DNA of 17,449 nt from an uncultured Collinsella sp. (GCA_905207425.1 CAJLLB010000027.1:1-17449); one strand, 5' to 3'. Shown: positions 1 to 7,209, counted from the stretch's first letter. Numbers and translations are program-made. The notes: generated from the sequence alone by a model not told the origin.

Positions 1-1119
1 CAGATTGTAGCGCGAGGCCATTGCGGCACCGTAAGCTCCGGCCGTCTTTATCGAAAGCAGGTCGCCGCGCCTGAGTTCGGGCAGGGAGAGGTCGCGGGCG
101 AAGATATCCGATGACTCGCACACCGTTCCCCCTATCGTATAGGCACGCTCCGGCCCCGTACCGGTCAGGTTCTCTATCGCATGGCGGGAGTGGTAGAGGG
201 CCGGCCGGAGGAGTTCGGTCATGCTCGCATCTATCAGGGCGATGTCGTCCCCCAGACCGCTCACCTTCGTAAAGAGTACCGTGGAGATGAGTTCGCCGCA
301 TTGTGCCACGAGCGAGCGTCCGAGCTCGAAGTGTACCCCGACCGACGCGGGCAGGTCGAGGCCCTGCGCGAAAACGGCGAAATAGGCCGCAAAATCCGGA
401 ACGGGATGCATCTCGGGAACATCGTAATCCACACCGAGTCCGCCGCCCACATTCACGTCGGTGATGCGGAACCCCTCCTCGGTAAACCACCGGTAGGAAG
501 CATTGACCTTCCGACAGAGCTCCGCGAAGACCCCCAGGTCGGTTATCTGGGAACCGATATGGAAATGCAGTCCCATGATGTCGATGTTGCGCAGGTCGCC
601 CAGCATTCCCACCACATCCGTTATCTCCCGGGGCGAGATTCCGAACTTGTTCTCCGAAAGGCCCGTAGTAATATAACTGTGGGTGTGGGGGTCGATGTCG
701 GGATTTATCCGCAGCGCCACGTCGGCGACCACGCCGAGTTCCCGTGCAAGCGCATCTATCACGACAAGTTCGTTTTTCGATTCGCAGTTAAAGGCGAATA
801 TACCCTGCCGCAGCGCATAGATTATCTCGCTGTCCTTTTTCCCCACACCGGCATAGACGATGTCCTTCGGGGCGAAGCCCGTCTCTATGGCCCGGCGCAC
901 CTCGTTGCCGCTCACGCAGTCGGCCCCCATGCCGCACGAAGCGATGAACTCCATGATACGGCGGTCGTTGTTGGCCTTCATGGCATAGTGCAGCCGATAT
1001 CCGTAACGGTCGGCCTCACGCAACGCACACTCCACCGTCCGACGCAGCAGCTCCATGTCGTACAGATAAAAGGGAGTCTCATACTCCCTGAGTCGCTCCT
1101 TTACCTCCCTACTCAGCAT
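1..1119 (-). CDS. lysA: Diaminopimelate decarboxylase, 3' end cut by the window edge
   Basis: This enzyme makes the last step of lysine synthesis, decarboxylating meso-diaminopimelate to L-lysine with pyridoxal phosphate in the cytoplasm. The frame is open for 373 codons from an ATG at 1117-1119 to the window edge. Seen in the translation: the PLP lysine in HYAMKANN (K48), HFHIGSQ, the phosphate-binding glycines GGGLGVDY, ELGRSLVA, the catalytic Cys motif VCESSD, and the C-terminal AGAYGAAMASRYN. These are in the usual order of fold-III decarboxylases, and only a few residues should be missing. The ATG lies inside the end of the upstream aspartate kinase frame (11-base overlap), implying translational coupling of two lysine-pathway genes. 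It belongs to the segment that looks Bacteroidota-derived. Identity is secure; source organism is inference. Confidence 0.93.
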   Translation of the reverse strand, partial: MLSREVKERLREYETPFYLYDMELLRRTVECALREADRYGYRLHYAMKANNDRRIMEFIASCGMGADCVSGNEVRRAIETGFAPKDIVYAGVGKKDSEIIYALRQGIFAFNCESKNELVVIDALARELGVVADVALRINPDIDPHTHSYITTGLSENKFGISPREITDVVGMLGDLRNIDIMGLHFHIGSQITDLGVFAELCRKVNASYRWFTEEGFRITDVNVGGGLGVDYDVPEMHPVPDFAAYFAVFAQGLDLPASVGVHFELGRSLVAQCGELISTVLFTKVSGLGDDIALIDASMTELLRPALYHSRHAIENLTGTGPERAYTIGGTVCESSDIFARDLSLPELRRGDLLSIKTAGAYGAAMASRYNL

Positions 1120-1810
1120 CCTTTCCGAACAGTTTGTCGTTAAGATTCCGCAACAGGCGCGTCCTGTTGCGTGTATCGGTCAGCAGAGCGATGCTCCGGT
1201 GGCTCGCACCGTAGGAAATCATCTTGAGCGGTACGTCGCCCGCAGCCTCCATGATTTCCCGTGCACGCCCATGTTCCGCATGGTCCAGACGACCCACGAT
1301 GCAGACGATGGAGTTGCCCGTATCCACCTCCACCGTCCCCAGTTCGGAAAGCTCGGCGATTATCTCCGGCAGCCGGCAGTCGCTGTCCACCGTCAGCGAT
1401 ACGGCCACCTCCGAAGTCGTTATCATGTCTATCGGCGTCCGATACTTCTCGAATACCTCGAATACCCTGCGCAGAAAACCGTAGGCCATCAGCATCCGGG
1501 CAGAGTAAATCCGTACCGCCGTGATGCCGTCCTTCGCCGCCACGGCACGGTAAACATGACCGCCGACCTCCGCATCGGATATAACCGTACCGGGCGCATC
1601 GGGCGCCATGCTGTTCTTCAGCAATACGGGAATGCCCCGGTCCTTGCAGGGCTGGATGGTGGAGGGATGCAGTATCTTCGCTCCGAAATAGGCGAGTTCG
1701 GCCGCTTCATCGAAATTCATCCGCCGGATGGGGAATGTCCCCTCCACGTACCGCGGGTCGTTGTTGTGCATGCCGTCGATATCGGTCCATATCTGTACCT
1801 CGCCGGCACC
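1109..1810 (-). CDS. lysC: Aspartate kinase, C-terminal fragment (N-terminal half missing)
   Basis: Aspartate kinase phosphorylates L-aspartate, the entry step to lysine, threonine and methionine. What remains is the end of the kinase domain (WTDIDGMHNNDPR, then FDEAAELAYFGAKILHP, both family hallmarks) and the C-terminal regulatory region with ACT-like repeats (DMITTSEVAVSLTVDS; IVCIVGR), ending LFGKDAE. The N-terminal part with the KFGGTS-type nucleotide site is absent. Instead the frame continues without a stop into an RsgA-like N-terminus at about 1,810. The TDIDGMHNNDPR wording and the adjacent overlapping lysA resemble Bacteroidota lysC-lysA pairs. The fragment lacks a catalytic centre and cannot be an active kinase as written. 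The upstream limit is approximate, set where homology to the family stops. Confidence 0.88.
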   Translation of the reverse strand, partial: GAGEVQIWTDIDGMHNNDPRYVEGTFPIRRMNFDEAAELAYFGAKILHPSTIQPCKDRGIPVLLKNSMAPDAPGTVISDAEVGGHVYRAVAAKDGITAVRIYSARMLMAYGFLRRVFEVFEKYRTPIDMITTSEVAVSLTVDSDCRLPEIIAELSELGTVEVDTGNSIVCIVGRLDHAEHGRAREIMEAAGDVPLKMISYGASHRSIALLTDTRNRTRLLRNLNDKLFGKDAE

Positions 1811-1816
1811 GAGCGC
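1796..1816. other. Probable chimeric junction between two genomes
   Basis: One uninterrupted minus-strand frame runs from a GTG at 2311 to the stop at 1109 (about 400 codons). Its first ~167 residues read as RsgA and the rest as aspartate kinase. The change occurs around the residues VQALGAGEVQIWTD. Both partners are truncated exactly here: RsgA loses its GTPase and zinc-binding domains, the kinase loses its N-terminal nucleotide-binding half. No known protein family has this architecture. The flanks also look like different phyla. No transposase, integrase or repeat is visible at the join, so an assembly artefact is more likely than recombination. The in-frame fusion has a one-in-three chance of arising by accident. 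Confidence 0.8.
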
Positions 1817-2311
1817 CTGCACGATTAGCACGCTATCCACGTTGGAGCAGAGCACCTGACGCTCTCCGCGGGCACGGCCGCGCCAACGCTCAAAGCTCGT
1901 ACGGCGCGGCAGAACGCACTCAATCACGCCCATATCGTGCCCGGGAGCGCGGCGCACCGCCACACGGTCGCCCACGGCGGGCAGCAGGACCTCGTCCTCG
2001 CCGCGCGACTTAGCAAACCCCACGGCATGCTCGGCGCGGAAGGTATCGTTGGCAGTCGCCACCAGCGGAAACCCGCGATCCAAGCGCACCACGGCGCCAA
2101 GCTGCATCTGCTCGGGCTCCTCGGCATGTGCGCAGAAATCATCGAAGGCAGTCTGCTGGGCTTCATCGACCTGCAGCGCATCGAGCCCCGGTACGCTCGC
2201 CAACAACTCCTCGGCAGACGCGGGAGCCTCGGTCGCAAGCTTCCGACGACGATCGCGCTTAGCCCGCGCCCCCGTCGTCTTTTTCTTCGCCTTAGCCTTA
2301 GCCTTGCCCAC
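1811..2311 (-). CDS. rsgA: Ribosome small subunit-dependent GTPase A (RsgA), N-terminal fragment
   Basis: RsgA is a circularly permuted GTPase that helps late maturation of the 30S ribosomal subunit. This fragment holds a Lys/Arg-rich N-terminal tail (VGKAKAKAKKKTTG and on), an acidic linker, and the OB-fold (LGAVVRLDRGFPLVA, LLPAVGDRVAV, VLPRRTSFERW). It ends at the first strand of the GTPase domain, CSNVDSVLIVQALGAG. The GTPase motifs and the C-terminal zinc-binding region are missing because the frame passes into aspartate kinase. The start is taken as GTG at 2309-2311, which has GGGAGG five bases upstream. The further upstream ATG at 2395 would translate through the terminator hairpin of the preceding gene and is unlikely. 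The N-terminal tail is longer and more basic than usual. Confidence 0.82.
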
Positions 2312-2359
2312 AAGCGCCTCCCAGCACCATAAATCACAACTGAGCAGGTATTTTAAATC

Positions 2360-2393
2360 AAAAAGAGCTGGCCGGGCAAAGCCCGACCAGCTC
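2360..2393 (-). terminator. Intrinsic terminator downstream of the calcium ATPase
   Basis: On the minus strand a 13-bp stem (arms 2381-2393 and 2365-2377, one G-U pair) closes a three-base TTT loop and is followed at once by five U (2360-2364). It lies after the ATPase stop and before the rsgA start, so it should end the ATPase transcript. Confidence 0.88.
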
Positions 2394-2453
2394 ACAAACT
2401 TTCCCTCAGCCCTTTATCATCCGCGCGGGAGAAAAGCCAGCAAGGATACCGCA

Positions 2454-2548
2454 GGGCCCGCCCGCCGGGAGGGGTTTCCTAAGGGCACATCCCGCAGCCG
2501 CAAAGCGGCGAGGACGTGCCCGTGGAAACCCCGCAGGCGGTCGGGCCC
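2454..2548. repeat. Long imperfect inverted repeat (about 95 bases)
   Basis: The left arm 2454-2479 and right arm 2524-2548 pair in blocks: GGGCCCG with CGGGCCC, CCGCC with GGCGG, GGGGTTTCC with GGAAACCCC. The interior folds further: GGGCAC (2483-2488) with GTGCCC (2516-2521), and GCCGC (2497-2501) with GCGGC (2505-2509) around an AAA loop. The element fills most of the gap between the ATPase stop and the terminator at 2360. It has no U-tract, so it is not a simple terminator. It could be a mobile REP-like intergenic repeat, an mRNA 3' stabiliser or a small RNA. No coding potential is seen. Confidence 0.7.
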
Positions 2549-2559
2549 GGACAGGAACG

Positions 2560-5241
2560 TTACTCTTTTTCGACCGCGCGCATGATCGCCTTGTAGATCT
2601 CCATAAGCGGGATGATCAGGAAGGCCAGACCCAGCGCGGCAAGAACGCCCTTGAGCTCAAGCGTCACGGGGCCAAAGAACATCTCGGCAAGCGTCGGCTG
2701 CACGGTCACGATCACCGTCAGCACCAGCGCCAGCGCGGCCGAAGCCCACAGCCACCTGTTCTGCTTCTTCATGCTAAACAGCGACGCACGACGGCTGCGC
2801 ATATTGAAGCAGTGGAAGATCTCGACCATGTTGAGCGTGATGAAGGCCATCATCACGCCTTCCTCGTCTGCGTTGCCGGCAATCATATCCGAGATGTGGA
2901 TGTAGCCCATGTCAAAGTACACGCCCACAAAGAAGCTCGCCAGCACCAGCACGGTGATGATCAAGCCCTGAACTACGCAGTCCAAGCCCATGTGGCCGGC
3001 AAAGACGCCGTCCTTGGCGTTGCGCGGTTTGCGCTTCATGATGTCGCCCTCGGCGTCCTCCATGCCCAGCGCGAGCGCGGGGAAACAGTCGGTGACCAGG
3101 TTCACCCACAGCAGCTGCACCGGCTGGAAGATGGTAAAGCCGATGAGCGTGGCGATGAATACCGAGAAGACCTCGGCAAGGTTGGCCGAAAGCAGGAACT
3201 GAATGACCTTGCGGATGTTGTCGTAGATGCGACGGCCCTCTTCACAGGCACCGATGATGGTGGCGAAGTTGTCGTCGGCAAGCACCATATCGGCAACGTT
3301 CTTGGTGACGTCGGTGCCGGTGATGCCCATGCCAACGCCGATGTCGGCGCGCTTGATGGACGGGGCGTCGTTGACGCCGTCGCCCGTCATGGCGACGATC
3401 TGGTCGCGCGACTTCCAGGCCTCGACGATGCGGGTCTTGTGCTCGGGCTGGACGCGGGCGTACACGCCGTAGTCCTCGATGTGCGCGTCGAGTTCCTCGT
3501 CGCTCATGCGGTCGAGGTCGGCGCCCGTAATGGCCTGGCTGCGATCGGTGACGATACCCAGCTGCTTGGCGATGGCCACGGCGGTGTCGATGTGGTCGCC
3601 CGTGATCATGACGGTGCGAATACCGGCATCGTGGGCCTCGCGGATGGCGTCGGCGACCTCGGGGCGGACAGGGTCAATCATGCCGGACAGGCCGCAGAAG
3701 ACCAGGTCGTGCTCGAGCGCAGCGGGGCTGCAGTCGCTCGGGACCTCGGTGTAGGTGCGGCTTGCCAGCGCCAGCACGCGCAGGGCCTCGTCGGCCATGG
3801 CCTTGTTGGCGGCCACGAGCTCGGCGCGACGCTCCTCGGTCAGCGGAACGATCCTGTCGCCGTCGTAGATATGGGTGCACAGGCCGATCACCACGTCGGG
3901 CGCGCCCTTGGTGTACTGCTCGTACTCGCCATCCAGGGTCTCGACAATCACGGACATCATCTTGCGGCCCGAGTCGAACGGGGCCTCGCCCACGCGCGGG
4001 TGCTCGGCAGTCAGGCCGGTGAGGCCAGCCTTGCCGGCGTCGTTGACGAGCGCGCACTCGGTCGGCTCGCCCACGGCCTCGCCCAGCTCCTCGTCCCACT
4101 GGGCATCGGAACACAGCGCCATGCCGGCCAGGAACTTCTCCTTAGGCGCAGCGAGCTCGTGCTTGACGACGGTCATCTTGTTCTGAGTGAGCGTGCCAGT
4201 CTTGTCGGAGCAGATGGTCTGCGTGCAGCCGAGAGTCTCGACGGCAGAGAGCTTGCGGATGATTGCCTGGCGCTTGGCCATCTTGGTCACGCCAAGCGAC
4301 AGCACGATGGTCACGACGGCGACCAGGCCCTCGGGGATAGCGGCGACGGCGAGCGAGACGGCAACCATAAAGGTGTCGAGCAGGGCAGTCGGGTCGGTGA
4401 GAACGTTACCCACGCCGTGGCGGAGGATATCGACGCCAAAGATCACGACGCAGATGACGATCACCATAATGGTGAGGATACGGCTGAGCTCGGCGAGCTT
4501 CACCTGCAGCGGCGTGAGCTCTTCCTTGGCCTCGGCCAGGGCACCGGCGATCTTGCCCATCTCGGTATCCATGCCGGTGCCGACCACGACGGCGCGGCCA
4601 CGGCCGTACACAACGGTGGAGCCCATGTAGCACATGTTCTTGCGGTCGCCGAGCGGCACATCATCGGTGCCCGCGGCAAGCTCGATCACGTTGGCGTGCT
4701 TCTCGACCGGCACGGACTCGCCGGTGAGTGCGGCCTCTTCGATCTTCATCGTGGCGCTCTCGAGTACGCGGCAGTCGGCCGGGACGGAGTCGCCCGCCTC
4801 GAGCATGATCACGTCGCCGGGCACGAGCTCGGCGCTCGGCAGGTGCGCGAGTTTACCGTCGCGCAGAACCTTGGACTGTGCCGCGCTCATCTCCTGAAGG
4901 GCCTCGAGGGCCTCCTCGCTCTTGGCTTCCTGGACCACGCCCAGCACCGAGTTGACGATAACGACGAACATGATGATGGCGACATCGGCAAAGTCCGCCT
5001 CGCCCTTAACCATGCCCGTGAGCGCGCTGATGATGGCGGCAACGATCAGCATGATGACCATGGGGTCGGCCATCTGCTCAAAGAAACGCTTCCACAGCGG
5101 CGTCTTCTCGGCTTCCTCGAGCTTGTTAGGGCCTGTCTTGGCGAGGCGCGATGACGCCTCGTCGTTGCTCAGGCCGAGGTTCTCATCGACACCTTGGTCG
5201 CTGAGCACCTCCGCCGCGGCGGACAGGTATTCCTTTTGCAT
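2560..5241 (-). CDS. Calcium-transporting P-type ATPase (SERCA/PMCA-like, P2 class)
   Basis: An 893-residue membrane pump that exports Ca2+ using ATP. Domains in order: N-terminal cation-ATPase region (about 5-75), M1-M2, actuator domain with TGES (173-176), M3-M4 with PEGL (303-306), phosphorylation site DKTGT (D346), nucleotide domain with KGAP (445-448), hinge TGDGVNDAP (619-627), then six C-terminal membrane helices. Ligand residues equivalent to both SERCA calcium sites are visible: E in PEGL, N and E in SANLAEVF (M5), N, T and D in LLWVNLVTD (M6), and E in NMVEIFHCF (M8). This favours Ca2+ over Mn2+-only or Na+/K+ pumps. The ATG has AGGAGG nine bases upstream. The gene is monocistronic with a structured leader (5251-5350) and terminator (2360-2393). 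Confidence 0.95.
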   Translation of the reverse strand: MQKEYLSAAAEVLSDQGVDENLGLSNDEASSRLAKTGPNKLEEAEKTPLWKRFFEQMADPMVIMLIVAAIISALTGMVKGEADFADVAIIMFVVIVNSVLGVVQEAKSEEALEALQEMSAAQSKVLRDGKLAHLPSAELVPGDVIMLEAGDSVPADCRVLESATMKIEEAALTGESVPVEKHANVIELAAGTDDVPLGDRKNMCYMGSTVVYGRGRAVVVGTGMDTEMGKIAGALAEAKEELTPLQVKLAELSRILTIMVIVICVVIFGVDILRHGVGNVLTDPTALLDTFMVAVSLAVAAIPEGLVAVVTIVLSLGVTKMAKRQAIIRKLSAVETLGCTQTICSDKTGTLTQNKMTVVKHELAAPKEKFLAGMALCSDAQWDEELGEAVGEPTECALVNDAGKAGLTGLTAEHPRVGEAPFDSGRKMMSVIVETLDGEYEQYTKGAPDVVIGLCTHIYDGDRIVPLTEERRAELVAANKAMADEALRVLALASRTYTEVPSDCSPAALEHDLVFCGLSGMIDPVRPEVADAIREAHDAGIRTVMITGDHIDTAVAIAKQLGIVTDRSQAITGADLDRMSDEELDAHIEDYGVYARVQPEHKTRIVEAWKSRDQIVAMTGDGVNDAPSIKRADIGVGMGITGTDVTKNVADMVLADDNFATIIGACEEGRRIYDNIRKVIQFLLSANLAEVFSVFIATLIGFTIFQPVQLLWVNLVTDCFPALALGMEDAEGDIMKRKPRNAKDGVFAGHMGLDCVVQGLIITVLVLASFFVGVYFDMGYIHISDMIAGNADEEGVMMAFITLNMVEIFHCFNMRSRRASLFSMKKQNRWLWASAALALVLTVIVTVQPTLAEMFFGPVTLELKGVLAALGLAFLIIPLMEIYKAIMRAVEKE

Positions 5242-5250
5242 ATAGAGTCC

Positions 5251-5350
5251 CCTCCTGGGATTCGGGCCACTCAGCAGATTGATGCCCGATCATAATTCCC
5301 AGGAGAAGGGCAAGGGCTCATCAAGGCTGCCGTGCTGAGCGGCAGTTGAT
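5251..5350 (-). promoter_or_regulatory. Candidate structured 5' leader RNA of the calcium ATPase gene
   Basis: Read on the minus strand, hairpin 1 (5350 to 5320) has a 6-bp CTGCCG/CGGCAG stem extended by ATCAA/TTGAT across a 2-base bulge, with the 7-base loop CTCAGCA. Hairpin 2 has an outer 9-bp stem (5297-5305 with 5252-5260) and an inner 6-bp stem TCGGGC/GCCCGA (5284-5289 with 5262-5267). Its loop contains TGCTGAG, the exact complement of loop 1, so a 7-bp kissing pair is possible. The loop also carries ATCAA, able to compete for the TTGAT strand of hairpin 1. The outer stem contains most of the AGGAGG ribosome site (5251-5256), so folding should repress translation. I do not recognise it as a known riboswitch class. 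Confidence 0.6.
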
Positions 5351-5393
5351 AGTGGAGCTATGGTACCCCAAAGCAGCGCGTCTAGCCAAAACA

Positions 5394-5405
5394 TTCCAAT
5401 TGGAA
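5394..5405. promoter_or_regulatory. Perfect 12-bp palindrome TTCCAATTGGAA
   Basis: A perfect palindrome about 45 bases upstream of the ATPase leader structure and about 210 bases upstream of the pyk promoter. It could be an operator for a dimeric regulator. No known consensus is recognised, and a 12-bp palindrome can occur by chance. Confidence 0.3.
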
Positions 5406-5572
5406 ACACGGCTCGAGTGCAACGATGCAGACCGTGTGATGCTCAATATTGATAAAACGTTTTTTCTTCGGCACATCGTCAAACTGAAATATCGCCCAGA
5501 TAGCAGCGGTCAGAACGGTTGGTAAAGTTTTTGCATATACCGTTTTTCCGCAAAAAATGAACTTCTAATTCG

Positions 5573-5619
5573 GCATACGGTCGATTTTTTGGGGTATTCG
5601 GTCGCCATTTCGTTATAAT
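5573..5619 (+). promoter_or_regulatory. Pyruvate kinase promoter with 21-bp-spaced direct repeats
   Basis: A perfect -10 box TATAAT lies at 5614-5619, with only a weak -35 (TTGGGG at 5589-5594, spacing 19). Across and upstream of the -35 are two near-identical 11-mers, GCATACGGTCG (5573-5583) and GTATTCGGTCG (5594-5604), exactly 21 bp apart, about two helical turns. A looser relative, GCATATACCGT, is at 5533. A weak -35 with helically phased repeats suggests binding of an activator or repressor on one face of the DNA. Confidence 0.6.
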
Positions 5620-5682
5620 CATCTCAGTTTTATTTCTTATGGTTTATCTATCAGCGCAAGACGATGTCAGATGGAGGTCTGA

Positions 5683-7143
5683 ATGTACAAGCGCACCAAG
5701 ATTGTATGCACCATGGGTCCCGCCTGCGATAGCGACGAGACCATCCGCGAGATGATCAAGGCGGGCATGAACGTCGCCCGTTTTAACTTCTCACACGGAT
5801 CCTACGACGAGCACCACGGTCGCATCGAGCGCGTCCGTCGTATTTCCAAGGAGCTCGGTCTGCCCGTCGGCATCCTGCTCGACACCAAGGGCCCCGAGGT
5901 CCGCACCGGCCTTCTGGTCGACGGCAAGAAGGTTGCCGTCAAGACCGGCGATAAGATCGTCGTCACCGCTCAGCCCACGTCCGAGGATTTCCACGGCACC
6001 TCTGAGCACATCTCCCTCGACTACCTGGCTCTGCCCTCCGAGGTCGAGAAGGGCTCCCTCATCCTGATCGATGACGGCCTGGTCGCCCTCGAGGTCGAGT
6101 CCGTCGACGGCCAGGACATGACCTGCGTCGTCAAGAACGACGGCCTGATCGGCGAGCGCAAGGGCGTCAACATGCCCAACGTCAACATCTCGCTGCCCGC
6201 CATCACCGAGCGCGATCGTCAGGACATCCTCTTTGGCCTGACCGAGAACATCGACTACATTGCCGCTTCCTTCATCCGTGACGGCGAGTCCGTCCGCGGC
6301 ATCCGCGAGCTTTGCCGCGAGAACGGTGGCGAGCACGTGACGATCTTCCCGAAGATCGAGTGCGCCCTGGGCGTTGAGAACTTCGACGAGATCCTCGAGG
6401 CTTCCGACGGCATCATGGTCGCCCGTGGCGACCTGGGCATCGAGATCAAGCCCGAGCTCGTTCCGCACATCCAGAAGGAGATCATCGCCAAGTGCAACGC
6501 GGCCTACAAGCCCGTTATCACCGCTACGCAGATGCTCGACTCCATGCAGCAGAACCCGCGCCCGACGCGCGCCGAGGTTGCCGACGTTGCTAACGCCATT
6601 TACGACGGCACCGACGCCGTCATGCTGTCCGGCGAGTCCGCTGCCGGTAAGTACCCGGTTGAAGCCGTCAAGATGCAGGCCAGCATTGCTCTCGAGACCG
6701 AGAAGTACCTCCCGGCTCACGCTCCGCTCGAGGTTCCGGCCGATGCTCACGGCACCCGCGTCGTCAACAACGTTGTGGGTATGTCCGCTGTGAACATGGC
6801 TACCACCGTTGGCGCCAAGTGCATCACCGTGCCGACGACCACCGGTCGTACCGCTCGCCTGATCTCGCACTTCCGTCCCAACATGCCGATCTGCGCGTTC
6901 TCCCGCCACGAGTGGGCCGTCCAGCAGATGATTATGTACTGGGGCGTTATCCCGCACCAGGCCGAGATTACCCAGGGCACCGTCAACGGCACGATCGTCA
7001 AGGCGATCGAGACCGCTAAGGAGCTCGGCTACGTCGAGGCCGGCGATCTGACCGTCGCCACCGCCGGCGATCCCCGCATGAGCGTTCAGCTCGAGGACAA
7101 GGTCTCCTCGACCAACGTCGCATACGTCGCTCAGGTGCGCTAA
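5683..7143 (+). CDS. pyk: Pyruvate kinase
   Basis: Last step of glycolysis: phosphoenolpyruvate plus ADP gives pyruvate plus ATP, in the cytoplasm. The 486 residues match the family length. Visible motifs: RFNFSHG (33-39), DTKGPEVRTG with the start of the B domain (67-76), the catalytic lysine in FPKIE (K224), MVARGDLGIEI with metal ligands (245-255), ATQMLDSM (281-288) and GTDAVMLSGESAAG (309-322). The C-terminal domain is of ordinary length, and I see no extra PEP-utiliser domain. The start ATG has GGAGG six bases upstream. It is a single-gene unit with its own promoter (TATAAT at 5614) and a strong terminator. Codon use is strongly C/G-ending, as expected for a highly expressed gene. Confidence 0.98.
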   Translation: MYKRTKIVCTMGPACDSDETIREMIKAGMNVARFNFSHGSYDEHHGRIERVRRISKELGLPVGILLDTKGPEVRTGLLVDGKKVAVKTGDKIVVTAQPTSEDFHGTSEHISLDYLALPSEVEKGSLILIDDGLVALEVESVDGQDMTCVVKNDGLIGERKGVNMPNVNISLPAITERDRQDILFGLTENIDYIAASFIRDGESVRGIRELCRENGGEHVTIFPKIECALGVENFDEILEASDGIMVARGDLGIEIKPELVPHIQKEIIAKCNAAYKPVITATQMLDSMQQNPRPTRAEVADVANAIYDGTDAVMLSGESAAGKYPVEAVKMQASIALETEKYLPAHAPLEVPADAHGTRVVNNVVGMSAVNMATTVGAKCITVPTTTGRTARLISHFRPNMPICAFSRHEWAVQQMIMYWGVIPHQAEITQGTVNGTIVKAIETAKELGYVEAGDLTVATAGDPRMSVQLEDKVSSTNVAYVAQVR

Positions 7144-7171
7144 ATCGCACTTGCAAGCACACTTGCATTGC

Positions 7172-7209
7172 AAAGGGCCCGGAAGGCTTTGCCTTCCGGG
7201 CCCTTTTTT
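7172..7209 (+). terminator. Strong intrinsic terminator after pyk
   Basis: A perfect 13-bp stem GGGCCCGGAAGGC/GCCTTCCGGGCCC (7175-7187 with 7191-7203) with a TTT loop is followed by six T (7204-7209) and preceded by AAA. It lies 28 bases after the pyk stop. Confidence 0.96.

Larger units (their letters stand above)
5242..5682. other. Divergent intergenic region between ATPase and pyruvate kinase genes
   Basis: The 441 bases carry no credible gene. From left to right they hold the ATPase ribosome site and structured leader (5251-5350), a 12-bp palindrome (5394-5405), an AT-richer stretch with nothing clear (about 5406-5530), then direct repeats and the pyk promoter (5533-5619) and the pyk leader with its ribosome site. 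A convincing minus-strand promoter for the ATPase is not obvious. The best weak candidate is TTGGCT and TACCAT, 18 bases apart, just upstream of the leader. Confidence 0.6.

Noticed and set aside
181..1143. 320-codon plus-strand open frame over the lysA gene
   Set aside because: The minus strand encodes a complete run of diaminopimelate decarboxylase motifs. The plus frame has no family features.
2312..2395. 28-residue N-terminal extension of the RsgA fragment
   Set aside because: It reads through the terminator hairpin of the ATPase gene. The GTG at 2311 has GGGAGG at proper spacing.
2812..5154. 780-codon open frame antisense to the calcium ATPase
   Set aside because: The protein is His/Asp/Gly/Val-rich low-complexity sequence typical of the reverse complement of a GC-rich gene. 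The sense frame has every P-type ATPase motif.
5251..5350. yybP-ykoY (manganese) riboswitch upstream of the P-type ATPase
   Set aside because: This family is a natural suspect before cation ATPases, but its conserved loop sequences are not visible in the leader. The observed hairpin pair has a different layout.
5791..7173. 460-codon open frame antisense to pyruvate kinase
   Set aside because: It is a by-product of strong codon bias in pyk. Composition is Asp/Gly/Val/Leu-rich with no domain, and it runs through the pyk terminator.
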